Counted from the first letter of the stretch, positions 11,677 to 22,837 are shown. The stretch: 64,000 nt of DNA from Alentia gelatinosa (GCA_950022655.1 OX465584.1:62436841-62500840), one strand, 5' to 3'. A program made the numbers and translations. Notes: generated from the sequence alone by a model not told the origin.

Positions 11677-12154
11677 ATAACAGATTGATTGTCGTAGTGC
11701 ATCGTGGTGTATCGGTGACGCCTTCAACGAGAAATCATATGAAATAAGCGACAGAATACCTAGAATATATAATGGTAATGCTGCTCTGCACATATGGTGA
11801 AATTTGACAATAGATAAAGGTCTCAAATCTATCATTTTATACTTCAACTTGGAACCGATTTTTTCATTAGATATCATTATGAAATATCACAAAATGCTGG
11901 CTTGTATCTGCAAGTTAGATATCAATTATAAACATACATTATTTCTGGAAGCATAAAGGAAATATGGTTGATTACACTGGTTGTGTTGTGAGATATATAT
12001 TGGGTTGTATCGGGACCATGGTACCTTTTTCACGCACCATCCCAACACGTTACGACGCACACCGATACACTACAATATGCCTCCCGATATGCTACGATCT
12101 GGTCATTTTGTGTCGGTGTTTATCTCACCCCCTTGAATAAATGTCCATAGGTTG
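11677..12154. other. Satellite-flanking non-coding region
   Basis: Holds degenerate satellite boxes (inverted near 11692-11725, direct near 12050-12080) and ends with GTTTATCTCACCCCC at 12117-12131, an inverted match to GGGGTGAGATAAAC left of the array. No gene seen. Confidence 0.5.
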
Positions 12155-12500
12155 GTTGGTGGTTGGTGGACCCTAGTTCCCGACAAGAGTCTACGACAAG
12201 GCCACGACAGGCTGCGACTGGGAAGCTTGTCAGGAGCCTTCTGACAAGGTTAGGACGAAATCGATTTTTCCCACAACTGGACCCTTGTCGTGGAGTGTGG
12301 TGGTTTCCTGTTGTTTCCTGTCGTAGCGTGTCGGGACCATGGACGTCTTTTTTACGGGAACCAACGACATCTACGACACGCCCCAACAACGCTGTCACAG
12401 ACCCCCCTTTCTTACGACAAGGCTGCGACAAGCGGTGATTGGAACTTTCTTGTCGCCGCTTGTCGTAGCCTTGTCGTGGTTGGTGGACGCCCGCCTTAAA
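12155..12500. repeat. CGACA/TGTCG-rich fold-back segment
   Basis: Dense in CGACA on the left and TGTCG on the right, so the halves are imperfect inverted repeats (CTACGACAAGGCCACGACA at the left; TTGTCGTAGCCTTGTCGTGG at the right). GGTTGGTGGAC occurs at both edges. Overlapping open frames on both strands follow from the palindrome and the missing stop codons; they are not genes. Confidence 0.6.
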
Positions 12501-12635
12501 AGGCGCTTAGCGACACATAGATGACGAAATGTTTATAAAGGAATCAATATCTGTCTCTTATCTAAAAACAGTTTGCGAGTAGGGCACTTTTTTTATGTTT
12601 CTTCTGTTTATTTCATATTTTGTCCTTAAAGCCTA

Positions 12636-12926
12636 ATGCCCATCTACCGATTTCGGAAAATTTATGTACCTTTATCGGCGACAAACGGACAGTGATTTGT
12701 CTCAGGCGAGGCATCCTATAAGGGAGTCGGCCGGTAGATGTAGGACAGCTAGGCAAGGGTGAGCCACCGATTAGTAGACTGATTTGCTTAGGACTAATAC
12801 CCACCACCCCCTCTCCTCAATGTCCGCCAGTGGGGCGAAGGGTTACGTAATTTACCTGTGACATGTTCACCGACTCCTATACGATTTGCGAACTAATTGT
12901 TCAAACCATAATCGGTAGATGGGCAT
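12636..12926. mobile_element. MITE, ends ATGCCCATCTACCGATT (copy 1)
   Basis: The terminal inverted repeats are ATGCCCATCTACCGATT and AATCGGTAGATGGGCAT, weakly extended outward by CTTAAAGCC/CTTAAG. A second copy with the same ends lies at 29571-29829. No coding capacity. Confidence 0.85.
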
Positions 12927-13412
12927 CGAGCTTAAGACTCTAGTGCAGTTTTCCTAGAGCTATATTTTGTGTGGAATCACCGCTGTATTACAGCAGTACA
13001 ACATTTCACTGAGTGAGGAAAATGATTAATTGCATCAGTTACGGTGAGCTGTATCTTGAGAATTTTGAAAGATATACATTTGGTGCTGTTCTATTTCTTA
13101 GGTCAATTGGTGCATGGCAGTTTTCACTTATTAGTGAGGAGATACATGTTCACAGTTCCTGTCTCTGTCTCTAGACACATAGGATTTGTATCCACCATAC
13201 ACTCGGTGATTCGTCATTCAAGAGATTAGTATTCATAGGTAAGTTGGTAGGATTCCTTTACCAGCTAATTCATATTTCTTTGAGGCTGTATGGGAACTGC
13301 CAGTAAAGTTGCAAAGAAAGATGTGTGTGTGTGTGGCTATATGTGAAGTCATGGTGACTGACAAAGTGGTGTATGTTTTTGCAGTCCTACATGTGAATAC
13401 CCCTCACTGACA
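12927..13412. other. Non-coding, no gene seen
   Basis: No recognisable coding or repeat structure apart from a short GT run near 13322. Confidence 0.45.
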
Positions 13413-13722
13413 CAGGGACCTGTTTCACTAGTTTCGTGACATGTCTAGATGGCGTTTAGATGGTGTGTCTGGTTTCATAAGAACTAGACATTAGACTTTG
13501 TTTTGTCCATTCTTGCTTGCACTGTTGGTGCCGCTTTTCATGTCTGTCTAACACTTTTGTCACGAAACTAGTGAAACAGGTCCATGATGCGTAGATTTGT
13601 CTAATTCTTATGTTTGTGGTCTGTTTTTTCCTAAGGGCAGCTACTTGTGTTGTCACAAAACTGGACAACCCCAATGTCTGTATGGTGTTACAGACATGTT
13701 ACGAAACTAGTGAAACAGGTCC
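13413..13722. mobile_element. MITE, ends CAGGGACCTGTTTCACTAG (nested pair)
   Basis: It starts CAGGGACCTGTTTCACTAGT and has two right ends, AACTAGTGAAACAGGTCC at 13566-13583 and again at 13705-13722. This suggests one copy inserted into, or recombined with, another. The family also appears at 16722, 18654, 18958 and 30598. Confidence 0.75.
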
Positions 13723-13810
13723 AAGGTGTGTGTGTAAGTGGTTGTAAGTAAATGTCCTAACTGTTGCTATGGGGATGAGCTAGCCTCAGCCTACTGTATA
13801 CGGAATAGTC

Positions 13811-14654
13811 CTGGGCCTTGTTTTTTAGTCACGACAATCGTTATTGGCGACATCTTCCAGGCATCAGTGTCCTATAGAGCTACGATCGTAGAAGCAGCGA
13901 CAAATGGCGTGGGGCTACGACCCCTAGAGAGCTCAAATGTGTGCTACAGTCACGACCATCGGTGGGCATCCAAGCGGAAAGTGTCACCAACTATGTCGTA
14001 GGGCTAAGACAATTTTAGACATGTCGTAGCAAACACGGAACTTTACTTCCCGTGGGAATTAAGCAATGAAACTTTTACACGAGTAAGGTATACATATAAC
14101 CTATAATCGTACTAAATATGAAGAAGGTCGTCCTCTTCGTTCTTAAGTTATCGGCGTTTGAATTTCGTCATAGCAGTCGTCTGCTCTGGTGGCCAGTGTA
14201 TTTTCCCCCCCCCCATCTCCGCTAATTTATGCAGCGACCTTGACATTGTCTGCGTATGGGGGGGGGGGGCGTGGGAGGGGGACTAGCCACCAGAGCAGAC
14301 GATTGCTATGACGAAATTCAAACGCCGATAACTTCGGGACGCTACGTCCGTTTTTCTTCATATTTGGAACGATTATAGGTTATATGTACCCCTTACTCGT
14401 ATTAAAATTTCATGACTTAATTCCGTCGGGAAGTGGAAGAATCCTCTATATACGCAGAGTGATGTGTTATAGAACCTAAGACAGTTCTATACTTGTCGTC
14501 AGGGCCGACACTTTGAGCTCAGATCGTAGGCTGCAGGCTACGACACCGTCTATAGCACGGCGGCCATTTTCTATCATCAAATAATGTCTTGGTCTCAAGG
14601 GACGATCTTAGGCCATCGTGGATCCACGATGTCGTGACTAAAAAACAGGGCCCT
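13811..14654. mobile_element. Fold-back MITE, ends CTGGGCC(C/T)TGTTTTTTAGTC (copy 2)
   Basis: Ends match the element at 5986. It has the same internal inverted module: ATTAAGCAATGAAACTTTT at 14058 facing TTTCATGACTTAATTCCGTC at 14408. The hairpin tip carries C- and G-runs (14202-14212 and 14259-14268). No coding capacity. Confidence 0.85.
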
Positions 14655-14715
14655 GGGATGTATCACAGTGAGATATCTACTGGACTGTGGATGGTTTCCA
14701 GCGGTCACTGGAATA

Positions 14716-15687
14716 CTGGGCCCTGTTTTTTAGTCACGACAATCGTTATTGGCGACATCGGCCAGGCGTGAGTGTGCTATAGAGCCACGATCTTAGAACC
14801 TGCGACAAATGGCGTCCGGCTACGACACGTAGGGAGCTCAAATGTGTATTATAGTCATGACAATCGGTGCTCACCCAAGCGAAAAATGACGCCACATGTG
14901 TCATAGGCCTAAGACAAATTTGGACATGTCGTACCGAATGCGCAACTTCACTTTCAGTAGGAATTAAGCAATGAAATTTTAATATGAGTAAGGTATACAT
15001 ATAACCTATAATCGTGTTAAATATTAAGAAAATCGACCACATCGTTCTGAAGTTATCGGTGTTTGAATTTTGTCATAGCAAATACAACTCTGGTGGCCAG
15101 TGTACCCCTACCATCACGTGATCTAATTTATGCGGCGACCTTGACATCGACTGCGCTTACCACACTGCACCGTTAGAGCAACCTACAGAAACTCGTAGGT
15201 TTTGCGTTGCGATAAACTGGAGCGGTGTAGTGTGTGCGCTTACTTCACTCTCCCAGCAGAGATTCCGCGCTCTGTACCACGAAAGATATGCTAGGAGAAT
15301 GCGTGTGCGATATCCAATCGATAGCCCGATGTTTCAAATTCAAACGCCCATAACTTCAGAACACTACGTCCGATCTTCTTCATATTTTAAACGATTATAG
15401 TTTTTATGTACCCCTTACCCGTGTTAAAATTTCATTGCTTAATTCCGTCTTAATTCCGTCGGAAAGTGGATAAATCATCTATATATGCACAGTGATGTGT
15501 TATAGAACTTAAGACAGTTCTATACTTGTCATGACGGCTGACACTTTGAGCTCCGATCGTAGGCGGCAGGCTATGACACCGTCTATAGCATGGCGGCCAT
15601 TTTGTATCACCAAAAAGTGTCTTGGCCTCAAGCTACGATCTTAGACCATCGTGGATCCACGATATCGTGACTAAAAAACAGGGCCCT
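14716..15687. mobile_element. Fold-back MITE, ends CTGGGCCCTGTTTTTTAGTC (copy 3)
   Basis: Direct-oriented neighbour of copy 2, 61 bp away, with the same terminal and internal inverted repeats. The tip differs (15110-15300 is unique to this copy), so the central part was replaced or inserted. A six-base duplication, TTAATTCCGTC repeated at 15440-15460, is local. Confidence 0.85.
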
Positions 15688-15955
15688 GGATTAAGTTGTC
15701 ACTAGAACACAGAAGCTGAATGTAGGTAGGTTATATACACAATATTAAATGGTTTCAGATACAAGCAGCAGTAAACTCCGAGGACAAGACGCATGACTGT
15801 GGCTGCTAAGTGCTTATTAATGCAACATGTGAGCCATATATATGAAGATAATTGATAATGGCAGAGAGTGCAAGTAAAGTATGCTTTAGGTGACATTAAT
15901 TGCACCCTTATCTTCAAAAGGAGGAAAAAAACACTACTACCAGCAGCACCAGACA
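15688..15955. other. Spacer with a short dispersed repeat
   Basis: 15732-15779 (TATATACACAATATTAA...CAGCAGTAAACTCC) matches 58089-58137. No gene seen. Confidence 0.45.
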
Positions 15956-16353
15956 GCAGAGGAGGTGTGAAGCGCAGCGCCCCCTATAGGGACCCAACTC
16001 ATATATGCGATCGCGGCAGGGTTCAAGGCGCCACTTTCAAACCTGCAAGCAGAGGGGAAGGAGCTCTTGAGAACGGACTGTGTGAGGCTTGTAGGCCATA
16101 GCCTATGAGAAATAACGTTATATTAAACAACACCAAACAGCCATAAAACGTGGGGCTCTATTAAGCTCTATTGTGGTTTTGAGTACATTAGATATAACTC
16201 TATCAATATCTGAAAAGATTTTTGATAGAGCTCTAACAGTTTGTATGTAGTTGCTGTTACTAGTTAGCCTATTTTAGTATAGGAATCCGCATTCATCTGT
16301 CATTTGAGACCATGCCAAAACGATAGGGGGCGCTACGCTTCACACCTCCTCTG
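15956..16353. mobile_element. hAT-type MITE with 8-bp target duplication
   Basis: The terminal inverted repeats are CAGAGGAGGTGTGAAGCG and CGCTTCACACCTCCTCTG. The 8-bp direct repeat ACCAGACA flanks the element exactly (15948-15955 and 16354-16361). An 8-bp duplication with CAG-type ends is the hAT signature. No coding capacity. Confidence 0.85.
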
Positions 16354-16721
16354 ACCAGACACAAGGCTAGACTGGTTCCCTGCCCATATGAATAAGGGAC
16401 AGGTAACGGGTTCCTATGACCTTCAACTAGACTGTAGTACGTCCCGTTGTCACTAGGGCCAGGGCACTAGTGGACTAGTGGTTCCGCATATATATCTCCG
16501 CCGAGCCCCCTAGTGGATACCCCGGGAACCAATGTATCTGGTGGTCTGCCAATCTCACAATGCAACAGAAAAATGGAGGCGTTACCAATAATGCACCACG
16601 AAACTGCAACCAGTTTCCTGGCCTTTAGTCTAACTAGGCCAGGCTGCCAGGCTAACACAAGGCATGACTAGGGAGTGACCAAGTGTATCGGTGTGAGATG
16701 ACAACACACGCAGCCCAGGGA

Positions 16722-16826
16722 TCTGTCTTTTCCTAAAGGCAGCTACTTGTGTGTCACGAAATTAGACAACCCCAATGTCTGTATGGTGTCACAGACATGT
16801 CACGAAACTAGTGAAACAGGTCCCTG
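16722..16826. mobile_element. Partial MITE of the CAGGGACCTGTTTCACTAG family
   Basis: Only the right half is present: GGCAGCTACTTGTGT, then CAATGTCTGTATGGTGTCAC and the end ACTAGTGAAACAGGTCCCTG. It closely matches 13630-13722. Confidence 0.75.
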
Positions 16827-16924
16827 GTTAGAAGACTGGTGTTGCTCCCTGTGATCAATAATTGGCACAACCTACAATTGATGTCATACCATATAGGAAT
16901 TCTCAAGGTTGAATACTATCATGA

Positions 16925-17198
16925 AACATCACAAAATATCATATGATTGTTTGTATGGCATGAGTTGTCATCGCGCAATGATATCACGAAGCGGAACTGA
17001 GTGATATTTGTAGTGGAAGACAACAAATGGCATGTAAACAATTATATGAAGTTTAGTGATGTTAAGATTTTATCCTACCCTGTCACATGTTTTTAACTTC
17101 ATATGTCACCCGTGGCATATAAATTTTTTATGGCGTAACCGTGGCATACAGGCCCACCATGTTAAGTCTATGAAGATTTATATGAGGGGTAGGATAAA
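16925..17198 (+). mobile_element. Double-hairpin element, copy C
   Basis: Hairpin 1 pairs CATCACAAAATATCATAT with ATATGAAGTTTAGTGATG; its tip at 16981-17007 is ATATCACGAA-GCGGAAC-TGAGTGATAT. Hairpin 2 is closed by TTTATCCTACCC (17069-17080) and GGGGTAGGATAAA (17186-17198). It is followed by CTACAATATCAAGG, which also follows copy D. Confidence 0.75.
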
Positions 17199-17225
17199 CT
17201 ACAATATCAAGGCTGGATAATATAG

Positions 17226-17516
17226 AGGAAACCTATGAAAGTTTAGGGTCAGAGATTGTATCCCATCTTGTTTGAATCATGTAGTAATTCACAATGCGAA
17301 GCCACGTGAATAACATAGTGATTCAAACGAGATGGGATCGGGCTCTGACCCTAAACTTTAATTGGTTTCTGAATTTATCTCACCCTTAACATTGACTAAT
17401 GGGCTAATATTTATGATGTAATTCCCATTGGATATTTTTCCTAGATATCACATGGGCGTTAGATACGAGTTCCCAATGTTAAGTCTATGGAGAAAATATA
17501 CCAGGGGTGAGATAAA
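17226..17516 (+). mobile_element. Double-hairpin element, copy D
   Basis: Hairpin 1 pairs AAAGTTTAGGGTCAGAG with CTCTGACCCTAAACTTT; its tip at 17288-17310 is TTCACAAT-GCGAAGC-CACGTGAA. Hairpin 2 is closed by TTTATCTCACCC and GGGGTGAGATAAA (17504-17516). It stands 27 bp from copy C in the same orientation and is very close in sequence to copy F at 49037. Confidence 0.8.
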
Positions 17517-17576
17517 TTACAATATCAAGGTTGGTACTTACAAAAGAAATGCTCTTTGAGATCATAGAGGGGAATT

Positions 17577-17596
17577 TTTTTTTTTTTTTTTTTTTT
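17577..17596 (+). repeat. Poly(T) run
   Basis: About twenty T residues. It could mark the 3' end of a minus-strand retroinsertion, but no coding remnant is seen to its right on that strand. Confidence 0.7.
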
Positions 17597-17899
17597 AAAT
17601 GTTTTTATTTAGTGGTTTTAGATAATACAGAGTCAAATTCATATATAAATCTGGTGATTTCTCAATAAATAACTATGAAAGGAGCCTTATCAGCACATTA
17701 TAGTTTAGCTGGTTTTCATAAGGCTTCCTGGTTCTTTTTGTAGATGGCAAAAGTTACACTATAATGTTGGTACATGATATCATACAGTTATACATCCAAA
17801 TTATAAATCTTGCAATTTTATATATCCATTTAATGTCTTGATACAACAGAGTCAAATAGTCATTTTTAACAGTAGAGGTTGATAAATTGAATAGGTTTT

Positions 17900-18576
17900 C
17901 AGCATCGACGAGATGGACACAATTCAGGATGAATACCTGCCCATTGACTTAATTGTGTGCTGTGGTCCCTGCAGAGTGCCACCCAAGGTCATTAAAGGTC
18001 ATGTAGTGGATAGTGCCAGTAAGATGGACCAAAAAAGGCTAGATAAGTTGAATCATCGAGGTCTTCGAATTGTTTTCGAGCACAGTCTAAGAATGGCCAA
18101 CATTCGTAGTATGCAAATGAAGTGTAAAGTCCTGCCCCTATCAAGTAGGAGAAAAATTCAGTTGACGATGTTGATGCATAAAAACAGGAACAAAGAGGAT
18201 TGGCTTGCATCCAAGAAGAGAGAAACTAGATATGGTGATAAAAGCTTGTTTGTCGTACCTATAACGAAATGCTCAAGCACGCTTAACAGTCCCTACTATA
18301 GGGGTGCAAGAAACTGGAATGACCTAAAGAAGGAGGAACAACTACTAACACGAGATGCCTTCAAAGGACTGATTATCAAGAAAGTAACTGCGAGCATCCT
18401 GAATGCAGACTAAAAGACTGAATTTTATCAATCATTTTCACCTCCACATGTTTATTACCTTATTGTGATGTTAATACGGCAATGTCTATATAAGGAGCAT
18501 ATTGTGTTGTATCTGAAAAACTCATTGTATAATTATATGAGAGATGCAATAAACTTACCAAAAAAAAAAAAAAAAA
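17900..18576 (+). pseudogene. LINE C-terminal fragment with poly(A) tail
   Basis: The frame 17913-18413 carries KLNHRGLRIVFEHS, a basic stretch (RRKIQLTMLMHKNR) and YYRGARNWNDL, matching the post-RT tail of non-LTR elements (compare 7690-8060). An AATAAA lies at 18549 and a 17-residue A-run ends the insertion at 18576. The RT and endonuclease are missing. The 5' ~35 codons do not resemble a LINE, and the ATG at 17913 is probably not used. Confidence 0.75.
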
Positions 18577-18653
18577 GCTGACCAGTCTAAAAAACCTAGG
18601 TGACGATTGTGTTAACAATCAAGCTATATATATATATACACACATCAAGACAT

Positions 18654-18947
18654 CAGGGACCTGTTTCACTAGTTTCGTGACATGTCTAGATGGCGTCTGT
18701 GACACCATACAGACTGATTTGGGTTGACTAGTTTCGTGACAAAACAATTAGCTGCCCTTAGGACAAGAAAGACCCCAAACATAGTGTGTCTGGTTTCATA
18801 ATAATTGGACATTGCTTTGTTACTGACGCTATAGTGTCACTGTTAGGCTGGGTTCCGCCTGTGTACTCTGTTCTTGCTTGCACTGTTGGTGCCGCTTTTC
18901 ATGTCTGACTAACACTTTTGTTACAAAACTAGTGAAACAGGTCCCTG
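18654..18947. mobile_element. MITE, ends CAGGGACCTGTTTCACTAG (full copy)
   Basis: The inverted ends are CAGGGACCTGTTTCACTAG and CTAGTGAAACAGGTCCCTG. A second internal CTAGTTTCGTGACA sits at 18728. It contains the CACTGTTGGTGCC 12-mer. No obvious target duplication. Confidence 0.85.
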
Positions 18948-18957
18948 TCGTGTATAA

Positions 18958-19260
18958 CAGGGACCTGTTTCAGTAGTCTTGTGACATTAGTCCTAGACAG
19001 ACATCAACAGCAGCACCAACAGTGCAAGCAACAGCAGAAATAGACTAGAAAATATCAAGAAATCAGAGTGGCCAATCTTTTTCATATTTGGAACGATTAT
19101 AGGTTATATGTATCCCCTACTCATGTTAAAGTGTCATTGCTTAATTCCTGCAAGAAGTGAGTGAAACTCCACGTGTCATAGATTGCAATCTCGTGATCTG
19201 TCCGTATGGTGTCACAGACGCCATCTAGACATGTCATGAAACTACTGAAACAGGTCCCTG
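18958..19260. mobile_element. MITE, ends CAGGGACCTGTTTCAGTAG (full copy)
   Basis: The ends CAGGGACCTGTTTCAGTAG and CTACTGAAACAGGTCCCTG are both changed at the same paired base relative to the neighbouring copy. Its interior (19078-19150, CTTTTTCATATTTGGAACG...GTCATTGCTTAATTCC) is one arm of the module otherwise found in the GGGCCC family. Confidence 0.85.
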
Positions 19261-19646
19261 GTCAGTTAAGTTACTGCTCAAACTTATATAAATTGGGTAA
19301 AGTGTATTAGTAGTTCAGCATTTATGAGCAATATATATAAGGGTGAGTTCGAGAGGGAATTCTCATTGAGTTGTGTCAATATAAATTTCCTATTCAGAAC
19401 AGTAGTACAAGGTTTTTAGTTTGCTAAAGCCATTTTCATGAATAATCAAACAGCAGCGGGTTGAGCCTACAAAACTAATGATCCCTTGGAACGTAAATGC
19501 ATAGGTATCAAAAGTGATACAATCTCAAATTTTGAAGCAATTCAGTGTGAAGTCATTTACCGCCTTGTCTTTGACAATTTCACTTAGAATAGTAGATTGG
19601 GTGACATGTTCATAACGACCATGCCTGTTAAACTGGTAGAAGCAAA
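19261..19646. other. Non-coding, no gene seen
   Basis: No recognisable structure. Confidence 0.4.
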
Positions 19647-20532
19647 CAGGGGCCTGTTTCATAAATTTTGAACGATCATCTGAAAGATCGTATAATGATC
19701 GTAGGGCTGATATCGTTGCATAAATGGGTTTGCTTATACACATACAAGCTTTTTATCCTACCCCTAATATAAAATCCCATAGGCTTAACATTGGGTTTCC
19801 GTATGCCACGCTGACTGGCATACGGAGTTTTATATGCCACTAGTGGCATACAGCATTGTTATCACGTAATATTCCAAAATCGAGCAGATAGGGTAGGATA
19901 AAATCAAAACCTGATTCGTTTTAATCTTGGCCACCGCATTCCACTCCTGAAGTTTTGACACCGGACTTCACTCGGCTTCGCCTCATGAAGTCACTTTGCC
20001 AAACTCCAGTCGTGGAATACGGTGGCCAAGATTAAACCTCATCCAGTTTTACGATAGTATGTTACAATCAAATGACAAATTTTGTTACATAAACATTTAC
20101 CTACATCCTGCTAATGGTCTTATATCGTCCAAAATCGTCCTAACGTACAACACCTCTAGAGGGTGCCGTGGCTGTTGATTCATGTATTTATTTCAATTAT
20201 TCAGATCTAAAATTAAAATAAGGCTTTATCGATGTTAAGATACACAGCTTTTATAAAAGAAAAAAACACGAAAAATCACTAAAATATACTGAAATAGCTA
20301 GGGCTCAAATTTCTGCTGTTAGTTTAATTCCAGTAGGCTGATCGTTCAGACATAAGCAGTATCTATGAATGGGAGGGGGGGTGCATAGCTGCCACAAAGT
20401 AGATCTATGATATCATAATTTGTACAAATGATTCATGTGTTTCCATACGATCGGCTTTATGTAACCTAATTGGACGACCATCGTCCAAGAGGTCTTACAT
20501 CGTTGGATAGATCTTATTATAGAACAGGGCTC
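19647..20532. mobile_element. Candidate MITE, ends GGGGCCTGTTTCATAAA, with nested element
   Basis: The left end GGGGCCTGTTTCATAAATTT faces the right end ATTATAGAACAGGGCTC, with GATCGT/ACGAT-rich subterminal arms. A double-hairpin element (copy E) lies inside. The ends are imperfect, so boundaries are approximate. Confidence 0.5.
19751..20051 (-). mobile_element. Double-hairpin element, copy E (reverse)
   Basis: On the + strand hairpin 2 comes first: TTTATCCTACCCC ... GGGTAGGATAAA, with the perfect inner palindrome TATGCCACTAGTGGCATA. Hairpin 1 follows; its tip at 19964-19992 reads on the minus strand GACTTCATGAG-GCGAAGC-CGAGTGAAGTC. Arms match copy A. Confidence 0.8.
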
Positions 20533-22585
20533 TGGAATCTATATTGGAGAGCTGGCTTAGCATATTTTAAAATATCAACTCCATCAGTCGCCAGTTCCAG
20601 ATATCAACTTTATCAGCCAGCCCTTTACGTTCACTTATAAAGACATCTATAAGTTTCCCCTCATAGCTTGGCCATACAAATAAATAAACTACAAGACATT
20701 ACTGTCATTCATGTAGCCGAACTCTCCAGCAGGTCCCTTGATGCATACTATTGTACGATCAGTGGAGTGACTGCCTTCCATCTTGTCTCCAGCTTTATTT
20801 ATACTCAAACATCAACCCCAGAGGGGAAGCCCCCTCACTTTGTGTCGTGATACATGGCGTCAGCCTGAACAGATGAGAAGTGGCTGTGACATCTGTTTGC
20901 ACCCACCTACACATCATAAAGCAGGACTTGACATTTTATATACAGATACTGAAAATCTACATTTAAACCAAAGCCAACAAGTCTATGGAAGAATTTTAAT
21001 ATTCTTCATTCAATATCAACCTAGATGCATCTTCCCGCATCATAATCAATATATCGATTAATTATCTTAATTCAAAATTACACATAAAATTCCCCCAAGC
21101 ACATAAACTGATCTGTCCTTCCGGTAGACAGCTCATGCTCCAATGGATACACTCTGTAGCTAGTATGTAATTTGTACAGACACTATATTTTGCATCATAC
21201 AGCATAAATAGGCCTAATCATCTAAATCATTACATAGTATTTAAGGAAATACATTCTACTTTAATATGCCTTACAATTAATTAGCCACCACAGCTTCCAA
21301 CACATTGATTTTAAGTTTGGATTGAACTCCTACAAAAATAACTTAACATTAAAATTATCTTGTCATTCAGACCCATTTCGGAAGTCAAACCCTTCCCGTG
21401 ATGTTTCTCTGAATCCCATAAACCTCAGTTCTCATGATGTCCACCAGGTGGGGTGTCAGGCCAGTTTGCACCTGCCTCTCCGGAAGAGGGGTGCTTCCAT
21501 CCTCACCTGCCCCTCACACCCTCCAACCCTATCCTCATTCAGATCCGGGAATAGGGCAGGTGGTCATGGTCACCACCCACAGGGTCCTCCCCGACATCCC
21601 CCTCAGACATCGGAAGGTGATGGTATTTTATGGCCTGGTGAGAGCAGCCCCCTTTTATCAACTACAGTTAAATTACCCGGCACTCACACTTGACTTCACC
21701 TGACCTTGGTGAGGATGAACGCACAGAGTACACTCAAGGTTTTCACTTAAATGTATAGATACAAATACATATAGAAACTAAATACAGGTCTAAATATGAT
21801 TCCTGACTAAAAGATAAGGCTAGAATAGCTCTAATATTTTACAATATGAACAGGCAATCACTGCTGAGAATTATCGAGGTAACATTATGTTTGGCTAGGT
21901 GCTAATGGAAGTGCATGCTGGGCAGACACATGGCGCACACAACCGGGATCACAGCGATGACAATGTCTATCATTGGGGACTAACGTTTAGGAGGGACTCA
22001 ACAACCGCTAAGAGCTAACCTGTATCTGATTGATGTAGTTTGTCTTGCTGGGGCCAAAACGTGTTGTAAACCTCTGGTTTATACATCCCTATCATGGCCA
22101 AGTAATGTTTGTTTCTATGAGAAGAAAGTAGTAATCTAAATTACCCTTAATTATTGCGAAACAAATTGACTGAATTGGAACAGCCACAATTTTGGTTAGT
22201 ATCCTCCTCCCTGATGTTTACAGTACGGCTGCCATGCTTTGAATGGCATATAATACCCTATTATCGCTCAGCTTTAGTTCCCAGTATGTCCACATTGGGG
22301 CAGGTCGCTCTATCAATGACACTTTGGGTAACCATTGCCCTAGAGTGGTTTCATTCTCTGGCTACCCTCCTTGTTAAGATACAGGGACTAGTACAATCAG
22401 TAATGGTGCTGTTTAGCTCTAGTATTCGAACACTCTCCATACAGATATCCTGGAGCAGGGGGAGGGTGAGGGGTATGAGGAAGTATAGGGTTACAGAGAG
22501 CGACTTGGGGCCATAAACAGGAGATTCTGTTCCTACTGGACTAGTCTTTGATTCATGGGCCGGTCAGAGAAGGATATATACTATA
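20533..22585. other. Long stretch without a recognisable gene
   Basis: Open frames at 21322-21703 and 22154-22516 lack domains, a credible start context and family resemblance. The part from about 22100 may be decayed upstream sequence of the Gypsy remnant. Confidence 0.4.
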
Positions 22586-22837
22586 ATGGATTTTATTCTG
22601 ATTTTGACTCAAAGACTTGAGCAAGTCTACCATTGCCTGTGCTGTGACCTCTGCCTGCAGCTACAAGCAGGCGGGAAACTAAGTACCACATCAGATCAGC
22701 AGCCCTGCATCGGATTACGAATCCAAGATGTGATGTTAATGGGTCTCGTTGATTCTGGTGCATGCCGGAGTATGATCTTGGGAGCGAAATTCAAGGAACT
22801 CAGACTGCTGGGAATCCGACATTACCAGGATAAGTAG
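22586..22837 (+). pseudogene. Retrotransposon aspartic protease remnant
   Basis: The stretch MLMGLVDSGACRSMI carries the D-S-G-A active-site motif with hydrophobic lead-in, as in Gypsy proteases. The frame closes at 22835 soon after, before the flap and the I-L-G motif. The ATG at 22586 is unlikely to be a real start. Confidence 0.6.

Noticed and set aside
12120..12524. Overlapping open frames on both strands
   Set aside because: They lie in a stop-poor fold-back; no domain, and both strands are open for the same compositional reason.
16467..16658. Short minus-strand ORF near a CACTAGTGG-rich stretch
   Set aside because: No domain and no coding context; the stretch is a short local palindrome.
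21322..21703. Protein-coding exons
   Set aside because: Two overlapping frames of similar length, no family resemblance, no splice signals that would connect them.
22154..22516. Gag of the Gypsy remnant
   Set aside because: Hydrophobic, without capsid or zinc-knuckle features.
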